Source of the DNA: Rhodobacteraceae bacterium EL53
GTDB lineage: Bacteria; Pseudomonadota; Alphaproteobacteria; Rhodobacterales; Rhodobacteraceae
Direction of reading: 5' to 3'
Assembly (NCBI GenBank): GCA_900313015.1
Contig: OMPR01000009.1
Location: 62,001 to 126,000 of the forward strand
DNA: 64,000 bases
Shown: piece after piece, positions 1-8,534 of the stretch
How the letters are laid out: every line of letters starts with the position of its first letter
Position numbering within the stretch: position 1 is the first letter of the stretch
Notes under the pieces: model-generated
Told to the model about the DNA's origin: nothing
Seen by the model: only the letters and a program-made list of their open reading frames with translations
Database searches by the model: none
Position numbers and translations under genes: made by a program

Positions 1-210
1 TTCTTTGCCCCCAAATTTACCCTCTAGGTAAGCGCGGCGGTCCATTCCGTCGTCTGGCATTTCGGGGTTGAGCTGGAACGGGTGCCATTCGATTACGAAC
101 GGGTGGTGGGGCACATTGGCCAAGGCCTGTTCCAGATTTGTTTTACCAATGAAACACCAAGGGCAGATAGGATCAGACAGGATATCAAGTTTGACGGTTT
201 GTTCAGTCAT
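1..210 (-). CDS. DsbA-family (FrnE-like) thiol oxidoreductase, 3' end cut by window edge
   Basis: Reading the minus strand from the ATG at 210 gives an open frame of 70 residues that runs off the window. It begins MTEQTVKLDILSDPICPWCF, which is the start of the thioredoxin-fold DsbA/FrnE family, with the redox motif CPWC near residue 16-19 following the first beta strand. There is no signal peptide, so a cytoplasmic enzyme is expected. Members act as disulfide oxidoreductases or as 2-hydroxychromene-2-carboxylate isomerase-like enzymes; the substrate cannot be told from this fragment. The start lies 5 nt downstream of the stop of the acyl-CoA synthetase gene, so the two are probably co-transcribed. 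Full-length relatives are about 200-220 residues, so roughly two thirds is missing here. Confidence 0.8.
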   Translation of the reverse strand, partial: MTEQTVKLDILSDPICPWCFIGKTNLEQALANVPHHPFVIEWHPFQLNPEMPDDGMDRRAYLEGKFGGKE

Positions 211-215
211 GAGGT

Positions 216-1724
216 TTAGACCTTGAAATATGCGGGCAGGGCGCGTCGCAGAAGTTTGCCGTTGCCGCCTGCGGGCAGAACGTCCAAATGGATGAACGCA
301 CGGGGCTGTTTATACCGTGCGAGGTTTTCTTGCACATAGGCATTCAGATCCGCATCGTCCAGTTTCTGTGGGCCGGTATAAAATGCGGCGATGACATAGG
401 TGTCTTCTTTCACTTCGACGGCTGCAGCACCAACCTGAGTGATCCCGGGGTGTTTTGACAGGGCGGCCTCTACTTCGACAGGTGAAACCCGGTATCCACC
501 GGCATTCATCATGTCGTCATCACGGCCAAGATATGTGATTTGGCCATCGACGGCCATTGCGCCTTGATCTCCAGTAAGAAACCAATCTCCTTGCATTTTT
601 GCCTCTGCTTCGGATGGGGCATTTAGGTATGTCAGCATCAACCCGGGGTCTGTCTGATGCACGGCAATGGTTCCTTCGTCACCTTGGGCAACTGGCCCAT
701 CGGGTCCAAGGATTGCAATGCGACGCCCGACTTGCGGTTGACCAAGGGCGTCGCCGCGTGCCGGTTGATCGGGGTTCGACGAGATAAATGTCGAAACTTC
801 GGACATGCCATAGGCTTCATATAGCCCGGTTCCGGTCGCTTGTTGCCAGTGTTCGTGCAAGTGGCGCGACAACTTTTCACCCGCGCACAGCCCATGCCGC
901 AACTTTGGCATGTGCAAACTTTCATCGGTTTGGAGAATTTTCCGAAACACACCGGGGGCGGCAGCAAAAATAGTTGCTTCATGGTCGCGAAGGAGTGCAG
1001 GCAACTTATTGATATCCATCTCGGCAGCCGGGATAAGGGCGGTGGCGCCAATCGCCCAAGGATCCATTAATCCGGTTCCCAAGGTATAGGTCCAATTAAA
1101 TGCCCCGGCATGACAAAGTCGATCAGACAGAGTCAGCCCATACCACCCATCCACCATCATCTGACGTGCCCAGATGGCACGATGTGCGTGTGCAACGGCA
1201 CGCGGTTTACCGGAGGTCCCTGATGTATAAACCACGTAGGCCATACGGTTTGGGTCCCCCATATCATACGACACCGGCGGCAAGTCACGCATGTTTTCCA
1301 GTGCGGATAAATCTATCTGGTGGGGATGATCGGCGCAGGCGACATTTCGATCCCGCAGGATCACAGCCGGCGCGAGTTCATCAATAATCTTTTGGGTTTC
1401 AGCCACGGTGAGTTGCGAAGACGTCGGAACGGGCACAATTCCCGCTGCAATCGCGCCCAAATAGGCAATCGGAAATTCAACGGTGTTCCCCAGTCGCATT
1501 AATGCGATCTCGCCGGGTTTGATTCCGGCTTTCAGTAACCCTGTTGCCGTTCCTCTAATCGCTGTTTCTAGACGCGCATATGACCAGTCGTCTGATTCAT
1601 TTGCGCCAATAACAGACAATGCAATTTTGTCCGATTGATGCGGAGCGTGACGCAGGACATGCGCCGCCAAATTAAAGGGCGACGGGCAGGGATCGGGCGG
1701 GCCTTGGTCAAAAATCGACAACAT
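216..1724 (-). CDS. Acyl-CoA synthetase, AMP-binding (class I adenylate-forming)
   Basis: A 502-residue member of the ANL superfamily that activates a carboxylic acid as an acyl-adenylate and transfers it to CoA. The P-loop-like motif YTSGTSGKPRAVAHAH lies near residue 165, the YGMSE motif near 305, the TGD motif near 375 and the hinge/C-terminal motif GYRVSPVEVEAAL near 415. The catalytic lysine is in GGNGKLLRR close to the C-terminus. The shortish length and sequence flavour fit the benzoate-CoA ligase/medium-chain group, but the acid is not predictable. It is transcribed divergently from an XRE-cupin regulator 65 nt away, which probably controls it, and is followed after 5 nt by the DsbA-family gene. 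Confidence 0.85.
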   Translation of the reverse strand: MLSIFDQGPPDPCPSPFNLAAHVLRHAPHQSDKIALSVIGANESDDWSYARLETAIRGTATGLLKAGIKPGEIALMRLGNTVEFPIAYLGAIAAGIVPVPTSSQLTVAETQKIIDELAPAVILRDRNVACADHPHQIDLSALENMRDLPPVSYDMGDPNRMAYVVYTSGTSGKPRAVAHAHRAIWARQMMVDGWYGLTLSDRLCHAGAFNWTYTLGTGLMDPWAIGATALIPAAEMDINKLPALLRDHEATIFAAAPGVFRKILQTDESLHMPKLRHGLCAGEKLSRHLHEHWQQATGTGLYEAYGMSEVSTFISSNPDQPARGDALGQPQVGRRIAILGPDGPVAQGDEGTIAVHQTDPGLMLTYLNAPSEAEAKMQGDWFLTGDQGAMAVDGQITYLGRDDDMMNAGGYRVSPVEVEAALSKHPGITQVGAAAVEVKEDTYVIAAFYTGPQKLDDADLNAYVQENLARYKQPRAFIHLDVLPAGGNGKLLRRALPAYFKV

Positions 1725-1789
1725 ACGCTTTGGCTATCGCGCCCGCGCGCGCGTTGCAAGCTGCCCTGCATCACCTTATAGAGTGCGCC

Positions 1790-2413
1790 ATGACCAACCG
1801 TGATCCAAAATCGCTTATTCGCATTGCCCATGACACCGGTGCTGAAACCGCTGCCGAACCTTTGGATCTGGGCGCGCGCGTACGAGAACTTCGCAAAGCG
1901 CGCGATTGGACACTCGAACAAGCCGCAACTCAGGCTGGTTTGGCGCGTTCAACGCTGAGCAAAATTGAAAATGGTCAAATGTCACCCACTTACGATGCTC
2001 TCAAAAAGTTGGCAGTGGGATTGCAGATTTCGGTTCCGCAATTGTTCACTCAACCAGAGCGTGACCAAATCAACGGGCGCATGGCTGTTACAAAATTCGG
2101 TGAGGGCGCGGCCCATGCAACGGCCACGTATGAACATGAGCTTTTGGCGGACACGCTGACAAAAAAGCAGATGCTACCGTACCGGGCCCGTGTTCGGGCG
2201 CGATCGATGGAAGAGTTTGATGGTTGGGTTCGCCATGACGGCGAGGAGTTCCTGTATGTCCTAACGGGTGTCGTGCAGATGTTTACCGAGTTTTACGAAC
2301 CGATTGAAATGCGCCGGGGCGACAGTTGTTATTACGACAGCACCATGGGCCATAACGTGATCTCTGTCAGTGACGAAGACGCGCTTATACTCTGGGTTAC
2401 ATCACTGGCCTGA
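1790..2413 (+). CDS. XRE-family transcriptional regulator with cupin sensor domain
   Basis: A 207-residue protein with a helix-turn-helix of the XRE type at about residues 28-82 (VRELRKARDWTLEQAATQAG, then STLSKIENGQMSPT) and a C-terminal cupin_2 barrel (about 130-205, with YRARVRARSMEEFDGWVRHD, EEFLYVLTG and MRRGDSCYYDSTMGH). Such proteins are repressors or activators whose cupin binds a small carboxylate or other ligand. The open frame extends 20 codons upstream, but the ATG at 1790 is preferred because the upstream part is Ala/Arg-rich and overlaps the promoter space of the divergent acyl-CoA synthetase. That head-to-head position makes the synthetase operon the likely target. Confidence 0.85.
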   Translation: MTNRDPKSLIRIAHDTGAETAAEPLDLGARVRELRKARDWTLEQAATQAGLARSTLSKIENGQMSPTYDALKKLAVGLQISVPQLFTQPERDQINGRMAVTKFGEGAAHATATYEHELLADTLTKKQMLPYRARVRARSMEEFDGWVRHDGEEFLYVLTGVVQMFTEFYEPIEMRRGDSCYYDSTMGHNVISVSDEDALILWVTSLA

Positions 2414-2432
2414 GGTTTCAAAGACTTCAGAT

Positions 2433-2657
2433 TTAGGTGTCGAGCTCGCGGTTGAGCGACTCTACAAACAAGAAATCGGCAAACTCCTCGCGCGCTTCGT
2501 TGAGGGTGAGTTGGTGGGTGTCAGCCAAATAGGCCTCGAACCGGCTTTGGTCGAGTTCCAAGAACGGCATAGCCCCATCGTCCAGATGCGGAAACCGATC
2601 TTTCACACGTGGAAAAGAAGCAGCCCAATCAAGGGTCAGTTCTGTCCAATTCATCAT
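2433..2657 (-). CDS. Small hypothetical protein, 74 residues
   Basis: An acidic small protein (residues around EAREEFADFLFVESLNRELD at the C-terminus) that I do not recognise. The start was chosen at the first ATG of a double ATG (2657, 2654) because a GAGGA ribosome-binding sequence lies about 9 nt upstream; the ATG at 2666 would touch that sequence directly. The open frame runs further upstream to 2741 but that part has no Shine-Dalgarno and an unlikely composition. There is no signal peptide, membrane segment or cysteine pair. It converges on the XRE-cupin gene (19 nt apart) and lies downstream of the peptide-binding-protein gene in the same orientation. Confidence 0.5.
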   Translation of the reverse strand: MMNWTELTLDWAASFPRVKDRFPHLDDGAMPFLELDQSRFEAYLADTHQLTLNEAREEFADFLFVESLNRELDT

Positions 2658-2830
2658 TTTGAGCATTCCTCTATGAGCTTGTCGAAACGCTCCTCCCAAG
2701 TTGCAGCCTAAGAATGTAACAGTTGAGTAAGGATCTGGCAAAAGGTCGCACGAATTTTAGGCGTTTCATTAACGCTTCACTCTCCTTTTGCGTGTGGTGC
2801 TTCTTGATGCTTCCAGTTTCTGGGGTGGGC

Positions 2831-4645
2831 TTACTTTTGGTGCCACCACAAATCAGGCATGTACTGAGGGCCATCCCCATAAATCGGGACCGTTTCTGGC
2901 TGTCTCAACTCCTTGATATGGGCAATGCGCCCGACATCGAAGCTCCAGATTGGGATCACATAGCGACCAGCAGTCAGAATTCGATCCAGTGCTCGCGTTG
3001 CAGCAACGAAATCTGCGCGCGTCTCCGAGGCCAACATGGCGTCAATCATCGCATCCGCTGCGGGTGACTCCATGCCCATCAAATTCCGTGTCCCGGGAGT
3101 GTTGGCAACTTCGCTTCCCCAATAAATCCGCTGCTCGTTCCCGGGCGAGAGCGAGAGAGCGCGTCGAAAGGGGGTCATCTTGAAATCAAGTTCTGCAACA
3201 CGACCTGCATACTGTGCATTGTCTACTTTGTCGGCGGTCATAGAAATGCCTAACCGTTCCAAAGCACGCGCGTATATTTCGACAACGGTTTGCATGTCAG
3301 TGTCACCCTGTCGCAAGAGGACAGAGATTAAGAACGGCTCACCCGTATCGTTGCGCAATTGCCCGTCTTGTACAGTCCATCCGGCTTGGCCCAGTAATTT
3401 GGCTGCTTTGCGTAGGTTTTTGCGATTTCGTGCAGACCCGTCACTTAGCGGCAGTGCATAGCCCTCGAGTGTCCCGGGTAATAGGCCTGAGTTAAAGGGT
3501 GCCAACAGAGTCTGAGTTCGCCCAGTGGCTGCTCCGGCCTGCGCAGCCAAAGGAGACCCGGAAAAGTAGGATGAGATACGGGGCTGTACTCCACCGGTTA
3601 CAGTGTCGTTGATGTATTCAAAATTGAACGCAAGCAACATTGCCTCGCGCACACGCCAATCGTCGAATGGTGCGTGTCTCGTATTCATAACGAGACCCGT
3701 CATGCCTGATGGTTTTTGATGCGGGATTTCAGTTTTGACGATATCCCCGCGCACAACAGCGGGAAAGCCATACTGACCATTCCATTTGTCCGCATTGAAC
3801 TCGCGGATTGCCGATAGGTCGCCAGCTTTGAAGGCTTCGAACAAAACGGTCCCATCACCGAAAAAATCGATGCGCATTTCATCGAAATTTTGCGTCCCTC
3901 GGCGAAACGGAATGTCCTTGCCCCAATAGTCTTTATTTCGGGCCAGTGTTACATGGCGTCCTGCTTCGTAGTTCTGAATGACATAAGCGCCCGTACCGAT
4001 TGGAATGTCAGCCAATGCACCTTGGCCGAACTCTATGCCAAGCCATTGGTCCTTTTTCAGGATCGGACGCAGCCCGGCAATAAGCGCCAACTCACGGTCT
4101 GGTTCACTAAATGTAATCCGAACCGAACGGTCTCCAGTTGGTTCAATGGCAGAAATTTTGTTCCACAGTCCGCGATACCGCAGATGCCCTTTAGTCCCCA
4201 AAGTTTCGTATGACCAGATGACATCCTCAATCGTGACGACGCTCCCGTCCGAGAACCGGGCCTCAGGGCGTAGGGTAAATTCCACCCAAGAACGGTCGGG
4301 GGCGGTTTCAATCGATTCGGCTAACAGCCCGTACAAAGAGAAAGGTTCGTCCCACGAACGGCCCATCAATCCTTCGTATCCCCAAAACCGCAGTTGCCAA
4401 GGCACGGTTCCTTTTTGGATAAACGGGTTCAGACTATCGAAGCCACCAGTGTTACCAAAGACAATCCGCCCCCCCTTGGGCGCATTTGGGTTGGCATAGG
4501 GGAGAGACACAAAATCAGGTGGCAACGCGGGGTCACCATACATAGCTATGCCATGAACCGATTCTGCGGCTGCAAATTTCGCGGTAAAAAAGACGGCGAT
4601 TCCCGTCGTCAGCGCCTGTTTGAGGCGGAAATTATCTGGTCGCAC
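2831..4645 (-). CDS. Extracellular solute-binding protein, family 5 (YejA-like peptide/microcin C type)
   Basis: A 604-residue periplasmic binding protein of the SBP_bac_5 family. The N-terminus has positive residues, a hydrophobic stretch and an AxA cleavage site (about residues 10-28, ending KFAAAES). It then carries the family signature of the YejA branch: YANPNAPKGGRIVFGNTGGF near residue 50 and SLNPFIQKGTVPWQL after it. YejA proteins deliver oligopeptides (and microcin C) to YejBEF ABC importers. No permease or ATPase gene is adjacent: the upstream neighbour is an apparent small-RNA gene and the downstream neighbour a short hypothetical gene. It is therefore an orphan binding protein or uses permeases encoded elsewhere. 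Confidence 0.88.
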   Translation of the reverse strand: MRPDNFRLKQALTTGIAVFFTAKFAAAESVHGIAMYGDPALPPDFVSLPYANPNAPKGGRIVFGNTGGFDSLNPFIQKGTVPWQLRFWGYEGLMGRSWDEPFSLYGLLAESIETAPDRSWVEFTLRPEARFSDGSVVTIEDVIWSYETLGTKGHLRYRGLWNKISAIEPTGDRSVRITFSEPDRELALIAGLRPILKKDQWLGIEFGQGALADIPIGTGAYVIQNYEAGRHVTLARNKDYWGKDIPFRRGTQNFDEMRIDFFGDGTVLFEAFKAGDLSAIREFNADKWNGQYGFPAVVRGDIVKTEIPHQKPSGMTGLVMNTRHAPFDDWRVREAMLLAFNFEYINDTVTGGVQPRISSYFSGSPLAAQAGAATGRTQTLLAPFNSGLLPGTLEGYALPLSDGSARNRKNLRKAAKLLGQAGWTVQDGQLRNDTGEPFLISVLLRQGDTDMQTVVEIYARALERLGISMTADKVDNAQYAGRVAELDFKMTPFRRALSLSPGNEQRIYWGSEVANTPGTRNLMGMESPAADAMIDAMLASETRADFVAATRALDRILTAGRYVIPIWSFDVGRIAHIKELRQPETVPIYGDGPQYMPDLWWHQK

Positions 4646-4724
4646 TTTGGCAACAATCCTGCTCTGGCCTTATTTTGTTGCGTTTTAGCCTAACGGGGGT
4701 TTCACGTCTTTTCAAACTTTTAGC

Positions 4725-4753
4725 TTGGAGGTGAGAGTAAAATTGCTTATAAA
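4725..4753 (+). promoter_or_regulatory. Sigma70-type promoter for a small RNA
   Basis: TTGGAG at 4725-4730 and TATAAA at 4748-4753 are separated by exactly 17 nt. The predicted start is near 4760 and the only thing downstream before a strong terminator is about 77 nt of non-coding sequence. The rest of the 335-nt gap (4646-4724 and 4837-4980) would hold the divergent promoters of the peptide-binding protein and bdhA; I see no other clear element in it. Confidence 0.45.
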
Positions 4754-4759
4754 GGTCTC

Positions 4760-4836
4760 ACTGCTCGATAGGTTTCTTGCCTGTATGAAACCTGCCTCAA
4801 TAACTTTACGCCCGCTTCGCGCGGGCGTTTTTTTTT
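4760..4836 (+). ncRNA. Candidate orphan small RNA (about 77 nt)
   Basis: Between two divergent protein genes lies a promoter-like sequence, then a stem-loop (AGGTTTC at 4770-4776 pairing with GAAACCT at 4787-4793, 10-nt loop), a single-stranded linker (CTGCCTCAATAA), and a canonical intrinsic terminator. A terminator in a divergent intergenic space cannot serve either flanking gene, so a short independent transcript is the simplest explanation. The alternative is a 5' leader attenuator of bdhA, whose ATG lies 145 nt beyond the T-run. No long open frame or ribosome-binding site is seen inside it. Confidence 0.5.
4808..4836 (+). terminator. Strong intrinsic terminator
   Basis: ACGCCCGC (4808-4815) pairs perfectly with GCGGGCGT (4821-4828) around a 5-nt loop, TTCGC, and is followed by nine consecutive T residues (4828-4836). 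Confidence 0.85.
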
Positions 4837-4980
4837 GCCCTTCAATTTTGATGGTGCAAGTGGTTTGTCATTTGTCTGTGGAAACAAGCAGGGTTTCGCC
4901 CGTGCGTATTTCCCCGTTCACTTTGCAATTGCAGCATGTCAGGGTGCTGACGATTTCAGATCTGCAGAAGGGGAAGAGCC

Positions 4981-5754
4981 ATGTCGCTCACTGGAAAAAC
5001 GGCAATCATTACCGGATCAAACTCTGGGATTGGTTTGGGTGTCGCTTGGGAAATGGCACGCGCGGGTGCTGATGTTGTTCTGAATTCGTTCACTGACCGT
5101 GAAGAAGATCACGAGATTGCGGCCGCGATTGCTTCTGAAACGGGTGTGACTGCGCGCTACATTCAAGCGGATATGTCCAAGGGGGATGACTGCCGGGCGT
5201 TGATCGACAAGGCCGGGTGTTGCGATATTTTGATTAATAACGCCGGCATTCAGCATGTTGCGCCGATTGACCAGTTCCCTGTCGAAAAATGGGATGCGAT
5301 TATCGCCATTAACATGAACTCAGTATTCCACACTATGGCGGCTGCGTTGCCAATGATGCGCGAGGCCGGATGGGGACGTATTGTAAATATTGCGTCAGCG
5401 CACGGCTTGACCGCATCCCCGTTCAAGGCGGCCTATGTCGCTGCGAAGCATGGTGTTGTCGGAATGACCAAAACTGTAGCGCTGGAAACGGCCGAGCAAC
5501 CGATCACCTGTAATGCGATCTGCCCAGGCTATGTTTTGACGCCGTTGGTCGAGGCACAGATCCCTGACACCATGGAAAAGTACAATATGGGCCGCGAAGA
5601 AGTGATCAAAAAGGTTATGTTGGAACGTCAGCCAAGCCGAGAATTTGCTACCGTTGAACAACTTGGTGGCACAGCAGTGTTCCTGTGTTCTGACGCAGCT
5701 GCCCAGATAACGGGTACAACTTTGTCTGTCGATGGCGGCTGGACGGCACTTTAA
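4981..5754 (+). CDS. bdhA: D-3-hydroxybutyrate dehydrogenase (SDR family)
   Basis: A 257-residue short-chain dehydrogenase. The NAD-binding motif TGSNSGIG is at residues 11-18, the NNAG motif at 86-89, and the catalytic set is Asn111/113, Ser139, Tyr152 and Lys156 (YVAAK). The stretch following the catalytic lysine and the C-terminus SVDGGWTAL match bacterial 3-hydroxybutyrate dehydrogenases, which oxidise D-3-hydroxybutyrate to acetoacetate in the cytoplasm during polyhydroxybutyrate use. GGGGAAG lies upstream of the ATG. A patatin-like gene follows after 83 nt in the same direction, an arrangement often seen in this family of bacteria. Confidence 0.9.
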   Translation: MSLTGKTAIITGSNSGIGLGVAWEMARAGADVVLNSFTDREEDHEIAAAIASETGVTARYIQADMSKGDDCRALIDKAGCCDILINNAGIQHVAPIDQFPVEKWDAIIAINMNSVFHTMAAALPMMREAGWGRIVNIASAHGLTASPFKAAYVAAKHGVVGMTKTVALETAEQPITCNAICPGYVLTPLVEAQIPDTMEKYNMGREEVIKKVMLERQPSREFATVEQLGGTAVFLCSDAAAQITGTTLSVDGGWTAL

Positions 5755-5837
5755 GCAAAAAAGCAATACGCCTCTCTTGGCCCCACAGGGGCCAATTTCT
5801 GCCCGGGAGCTCTTGGGCAAGCTAAGGATCAAAGCCA

Positions 5838-6863
5838 GTGAAACAGATCAATTTGGCGCTACAGGGTGGCGGGGCACACGGGGCATTTACCTGGGGTGTT
5901 CTGGATCGTTTGCTGGATGAACCAGACGTTGAAGTCGCCGGGATTTCAGGTACCTCTGCTGGGGCTCTGAACGGGGCGGCCTTTAAGGCCGGCATGGTCA
6001 ATGGAGGACGCGAGGGCGCCCGCGCAAATCTGGATGGTCTGTGGGGGCGCATGGGCGCTGTCGGGGACATGCGGGTTGCCAATTGGATGCGCGGATTGGA
6101 ACCCGCACAAGTGGCGCAGGCCATCGAACATTCCTTTCCGTTTTCGTTTGCGGATGCCTATTCTCGCATGGTTTCGCCTTACGCCTATGGACCGTTTTAC
6201 CGCAACCCACTGCGCCCTGTTGTGGATGCTTTTGATTTTGAGGGAGTCTGTTCCGACTCCGGGCCAGAGCTCTTTATTTGTGCAACACGTGTTCGATCGG
6301 GAAAAATTCGTGTTTTCCAAGGGGATCAGATCACAACAGATACCATTCTTGCGTCGGCCTGTTTGCCAACCATTTTCCAAGCTGTTGAGATCGCAGACCC
6401 TGAGACGGGTGAAGTGGAGCCCTATTGGGATGGCGGATACACCGGGAACCCGGCTTTGTACCCGCTGTTTAACACTGGCCTGCCGGATGATCTGGTCATT
6501 GTGAACATCAACCCGCTCGAGCGTTCAGAATTGCCCGTGACACCCCAGCAAATCCAGAACCGTGTCAACGAGATCAGTTTTAACTCATCTTTGTTGCGAG
6601 AACTCCGAGCCATCAATTTCGTATCGCGATTGCTTGAAGACGGGACAATCAAGGCGGGGACAATGAGTCGCGTGTTGGTCCATATGATTGCGGACGATGA
6701 TTTGATGACGGATCTATCGGTGGCAACGAAACTGGTTCCCACTCCGATGGTGTTGGCGCGCCTAAAAGAAGCTGGGCGCGATGCGACGGACCGGTTCCTG
6801 CAAGATCACAAAGCGGACTTAGGGCAACGTGCGACTGTAGATCTGGCCGATATGTTTGGGTGA
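5838..6863 (+). CDS. Patatin-like phospholipase/acyl hydrolase
   Basis: A 341-residue patatin-domain protein. The oxyanion motif GGGAHGA is at residues 10-16, the nucleophile elbow GTSAG with Ser40 at 38-42, and the catalytic aspartate in the DGG motif at 198-200, giving the Ser-Asp dyad of the family. No signal peptide is present, so it should act in the cytoplasm or at the inner face of the membrane on phospholipids or acyl esters. Its position after bdhA suggests a link to hydroxybutyrate or polyester metabolism, but this is inference. Its TGA (6861-6863) abuts the stop codon of the converging DUF502 gene with no bases between. Confidence 0.87.
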   Translation: MKQINLALQGGGAHGAFTWGVLDRLLDEPDVEVAGISGTSAGALNGAAFKAGMVNGGREGARANLDGLWGRMGAVGDMRVANWMRGLEPAQVAQAIEHSFPFSFADAYSRMVSPYAYGPFYRNPLRPVVDAFDFEGVCSDSGPELFICATRVRSGKIRVFQGDQITTDTILASACLPTIFQAVEIADPETGEVEPYWDGGYTGNPALYPLFNTGLPDDLVIVNINPLERSELPVTPQQIQNRVNEISFNSSLLRELRAINFVSRLLEDGTIKAGTMSRVLVHMIADDDLMTDLSVATKLVPTPMVLARLKEAGRDATDRFLQDHKADLGQRATVDLADMFG

Positions 6864-7541
6864 CTATTCAGGCGGTTGTGTTGGATCTTTATCGTTTGGA
6901 TAGACCAATCCAGCAGAGATCACTAATTTCGCAGCATCTTCGACACTCATATCCAAAATGATGACGTCTTCGACTGGAAAATATAGCAAAAAACCCGAAG
7001 TAGGGTTTGGGGTTGTCGGGAGAAAGACGCTCATCAAACCGGTGCCAGTCTCGGCACGTTCTGCAATTTCCCCTTTGGCCATTGTTGAGACAAAACCAAT
7101 CGCCCAAATGCCACGGCGCGGGTATTGGATCAAACAAGCTTTTTCAAAACTACGTTCTGTCTGGGCAAACACAGTTTCCGAAATCTGTTTGATCCCGGAA
7201 TAGATTGATCGAACAACCGGCATCCGATTGACCAAACCTTCAGCGAAATGGATCAGGGATCGCCCCAGAATTCCCTTGGCGATCCAGCCGACCAAAACGG
7301 TGAAAATCAAGAAGATGATTACACCTACACCGCGTAAGTTGATACCGATGTATTCTTCGGGTTGGATCGTTTGCGGCACGAATGGCAAAACAACCCCATC
7401 AATCCACCCAATGACGGTCCAGATCAGCCAAATCGTTACCCCGACAGGGGCAATGACGACAATACCTGTCAAAAACGATGATCGTATCCGGGCAAACAGA
7501 CCGGGACCTCGGGTGGGTTCTTCGTCAAATGGGGTGTTCAT
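6864..7541 (-). CDS. DUF502 family membrane protein
   Basis: A 225-residue protein with two predicted transmembrane helices (about residues 25-45, GIVVIAPVGVTIWLIWTVIG, and about 70-90, GVGVIIFLIFTVLVGWI) and a soluble C-terminal half containing the DUF502 signature (NRMPVVRSIYSGIKQ, then GFVSTMAKGE). The family is widespread in bacteria and plants (COV-type proteins) with no defined biochemical role. It lies downstream of nothing obvious; psuG-psuK are upstream in the same orientation across an 81-nt gap. Confidence 0.85.
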   Translation of the reverse strand: MNTPFDEEPTRGPGLFARIRSSFLTGIVVIAPVGVTIWLIWTVIGWIDGVVLPFVPQTIQPEEYIGINLRGVGVIIFLIFTVLVGWIAKGILGRSLIHFAEGLVNRMPVVRSIYSGIKQISETVFAQTERSFEKACLIQYPRRGIWAIGFVSTMAKGEIAERAETGTGLMSVFLPTTPNPTSGFLLYFPVEDVIILDMSVEDAAKLVISAGLVYPNDKDPTQPPE

Positions 7542-7622
7542 CGGGATTCCGCTTGTTGCAGAGCAAGAAGTAAGGATTCAGAACAAGGGCTGCAATGGAT
7601 GGTCGCAGCCCAAGCGCCCGTT

Positions 7623-8534
7623 TCACGCAATTTTTTGCAAATCCTGTGCAATTTTTGCGCCAAGACGTGCATTATTCCGCACCAACGCAATGTTTGCGAT
7701 TAGTGACCGACCCTCAGTGCGTTCAAAAATTCGCTGCAGCAAATAGGGCGTCACGCCTTTGCCTGAGATATTGTGGGTATCGGCATCTGCTTGAGCCTGC
7801 GCAATTATCGGGGCCAATTCGCTTGCTGGGATTTGATCTTGGGTCGGGATGGGGTTTGCAACAAGTTGCCCACCGGGCAATCCAAGTGCCCGGCGCATCG
7901 CATGGGATTTAGCAATGTCAGCACTGTCATCCATGCGCAACGGGGCATCGAGTATCGATTGCGCGGACCAAAAGGCGGGAAATTGGTCTTGACCAAATGC
8001 GATCACTGGAACGCCAAGGGTCTCAAGAACTTCCAGCGTTTTATTCAAGTCCAAAATGGCCTTAGCTCCGGCTGCAATGACGGTTACCGGTGTTTGAGCG
8101 AGTTCATGCAGGTCAGCGGATATGTCAAAGCTTGTTTCGGCACCTTTGTGAACGCCTCCGATGCCGCCGGTTGCAAAAACGCTAATGCCTGCGTGATGGG
8201 CTGCGATCATTGTTGCCGCGACCGTGGTTGCACCGGTTCCGCCCGTGGCCATGCATGCAGCCATATCTGCGCGTGACAGCTTTGCGACGCCTTTGGCTTG
8301 CCCCAAACCGCTCAGTTGTTCAGGTTCCAAACCCACATGCAGCCGGCCTTCGATAACAGCGATGGTTGCAGGGGTAGCTCCTGCATCGCGGATGTCTTGT
8401 TCAACTTGGGCAGCAACCTCGATATTTTGCGGATAAGGCATGCCGTGAGTGATAATGGTGCTTTCGAGCGCCACAATGGCGCTTCCCGCTTCTTTTGCTG
8501 CTTTCACTTCGGTTGAAAATTGGAGGTCGATCAC
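7623..8534 (-). CDS. psuG: Pseudouridine-5'-phosphate glycosidase
   Basis: A 303-residue protein of the PsuG/IndA family, which reversibly cleaves the C-C glycosidic bond of pseudouridine 5'-phosphate to uracil and ribose 5-phosphate. The family signatures ALESTIITHGMPYP (about 23-36), TGGTGATTVAATM and FATGGIGGVHKGAE (about 100-135), and AGAKAILDLNKTLE (about 155) are all present. The start is a GTG whose bases overlap the stop of psuK (GTGA, 8531-8534), with AGGAG about 9 nt upstream, so the two are translationally coupled. The product is cytoplasmic. Confidence 0.93.
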   Translation of the reverse strand: MIDLQFSTEVKAAKEAGSAIVALESTIITHGMPYPQNIEVAAQVEQDIRDAGATPATIAVIEGRLHVGLEPEQLSGLGQAKGVAKLSRADMAACMATGGTGATTVAATMIAAHHAGISVFATGGIGGVHKGAETSFDISADLHELAQTPVTVIAAGAKAILDLNKTLEVLETLGVPVIAFGQDQFPAFWSAQSILDAPLRMDDSADIAKSHAMRRALGLPGGQLVANPIPTQDQIPASELAPIIAQAQADADTHNISGKGVTPYLLQRIFERTEGRSLIANIALVRNNARLGAKIAQDLQKIA

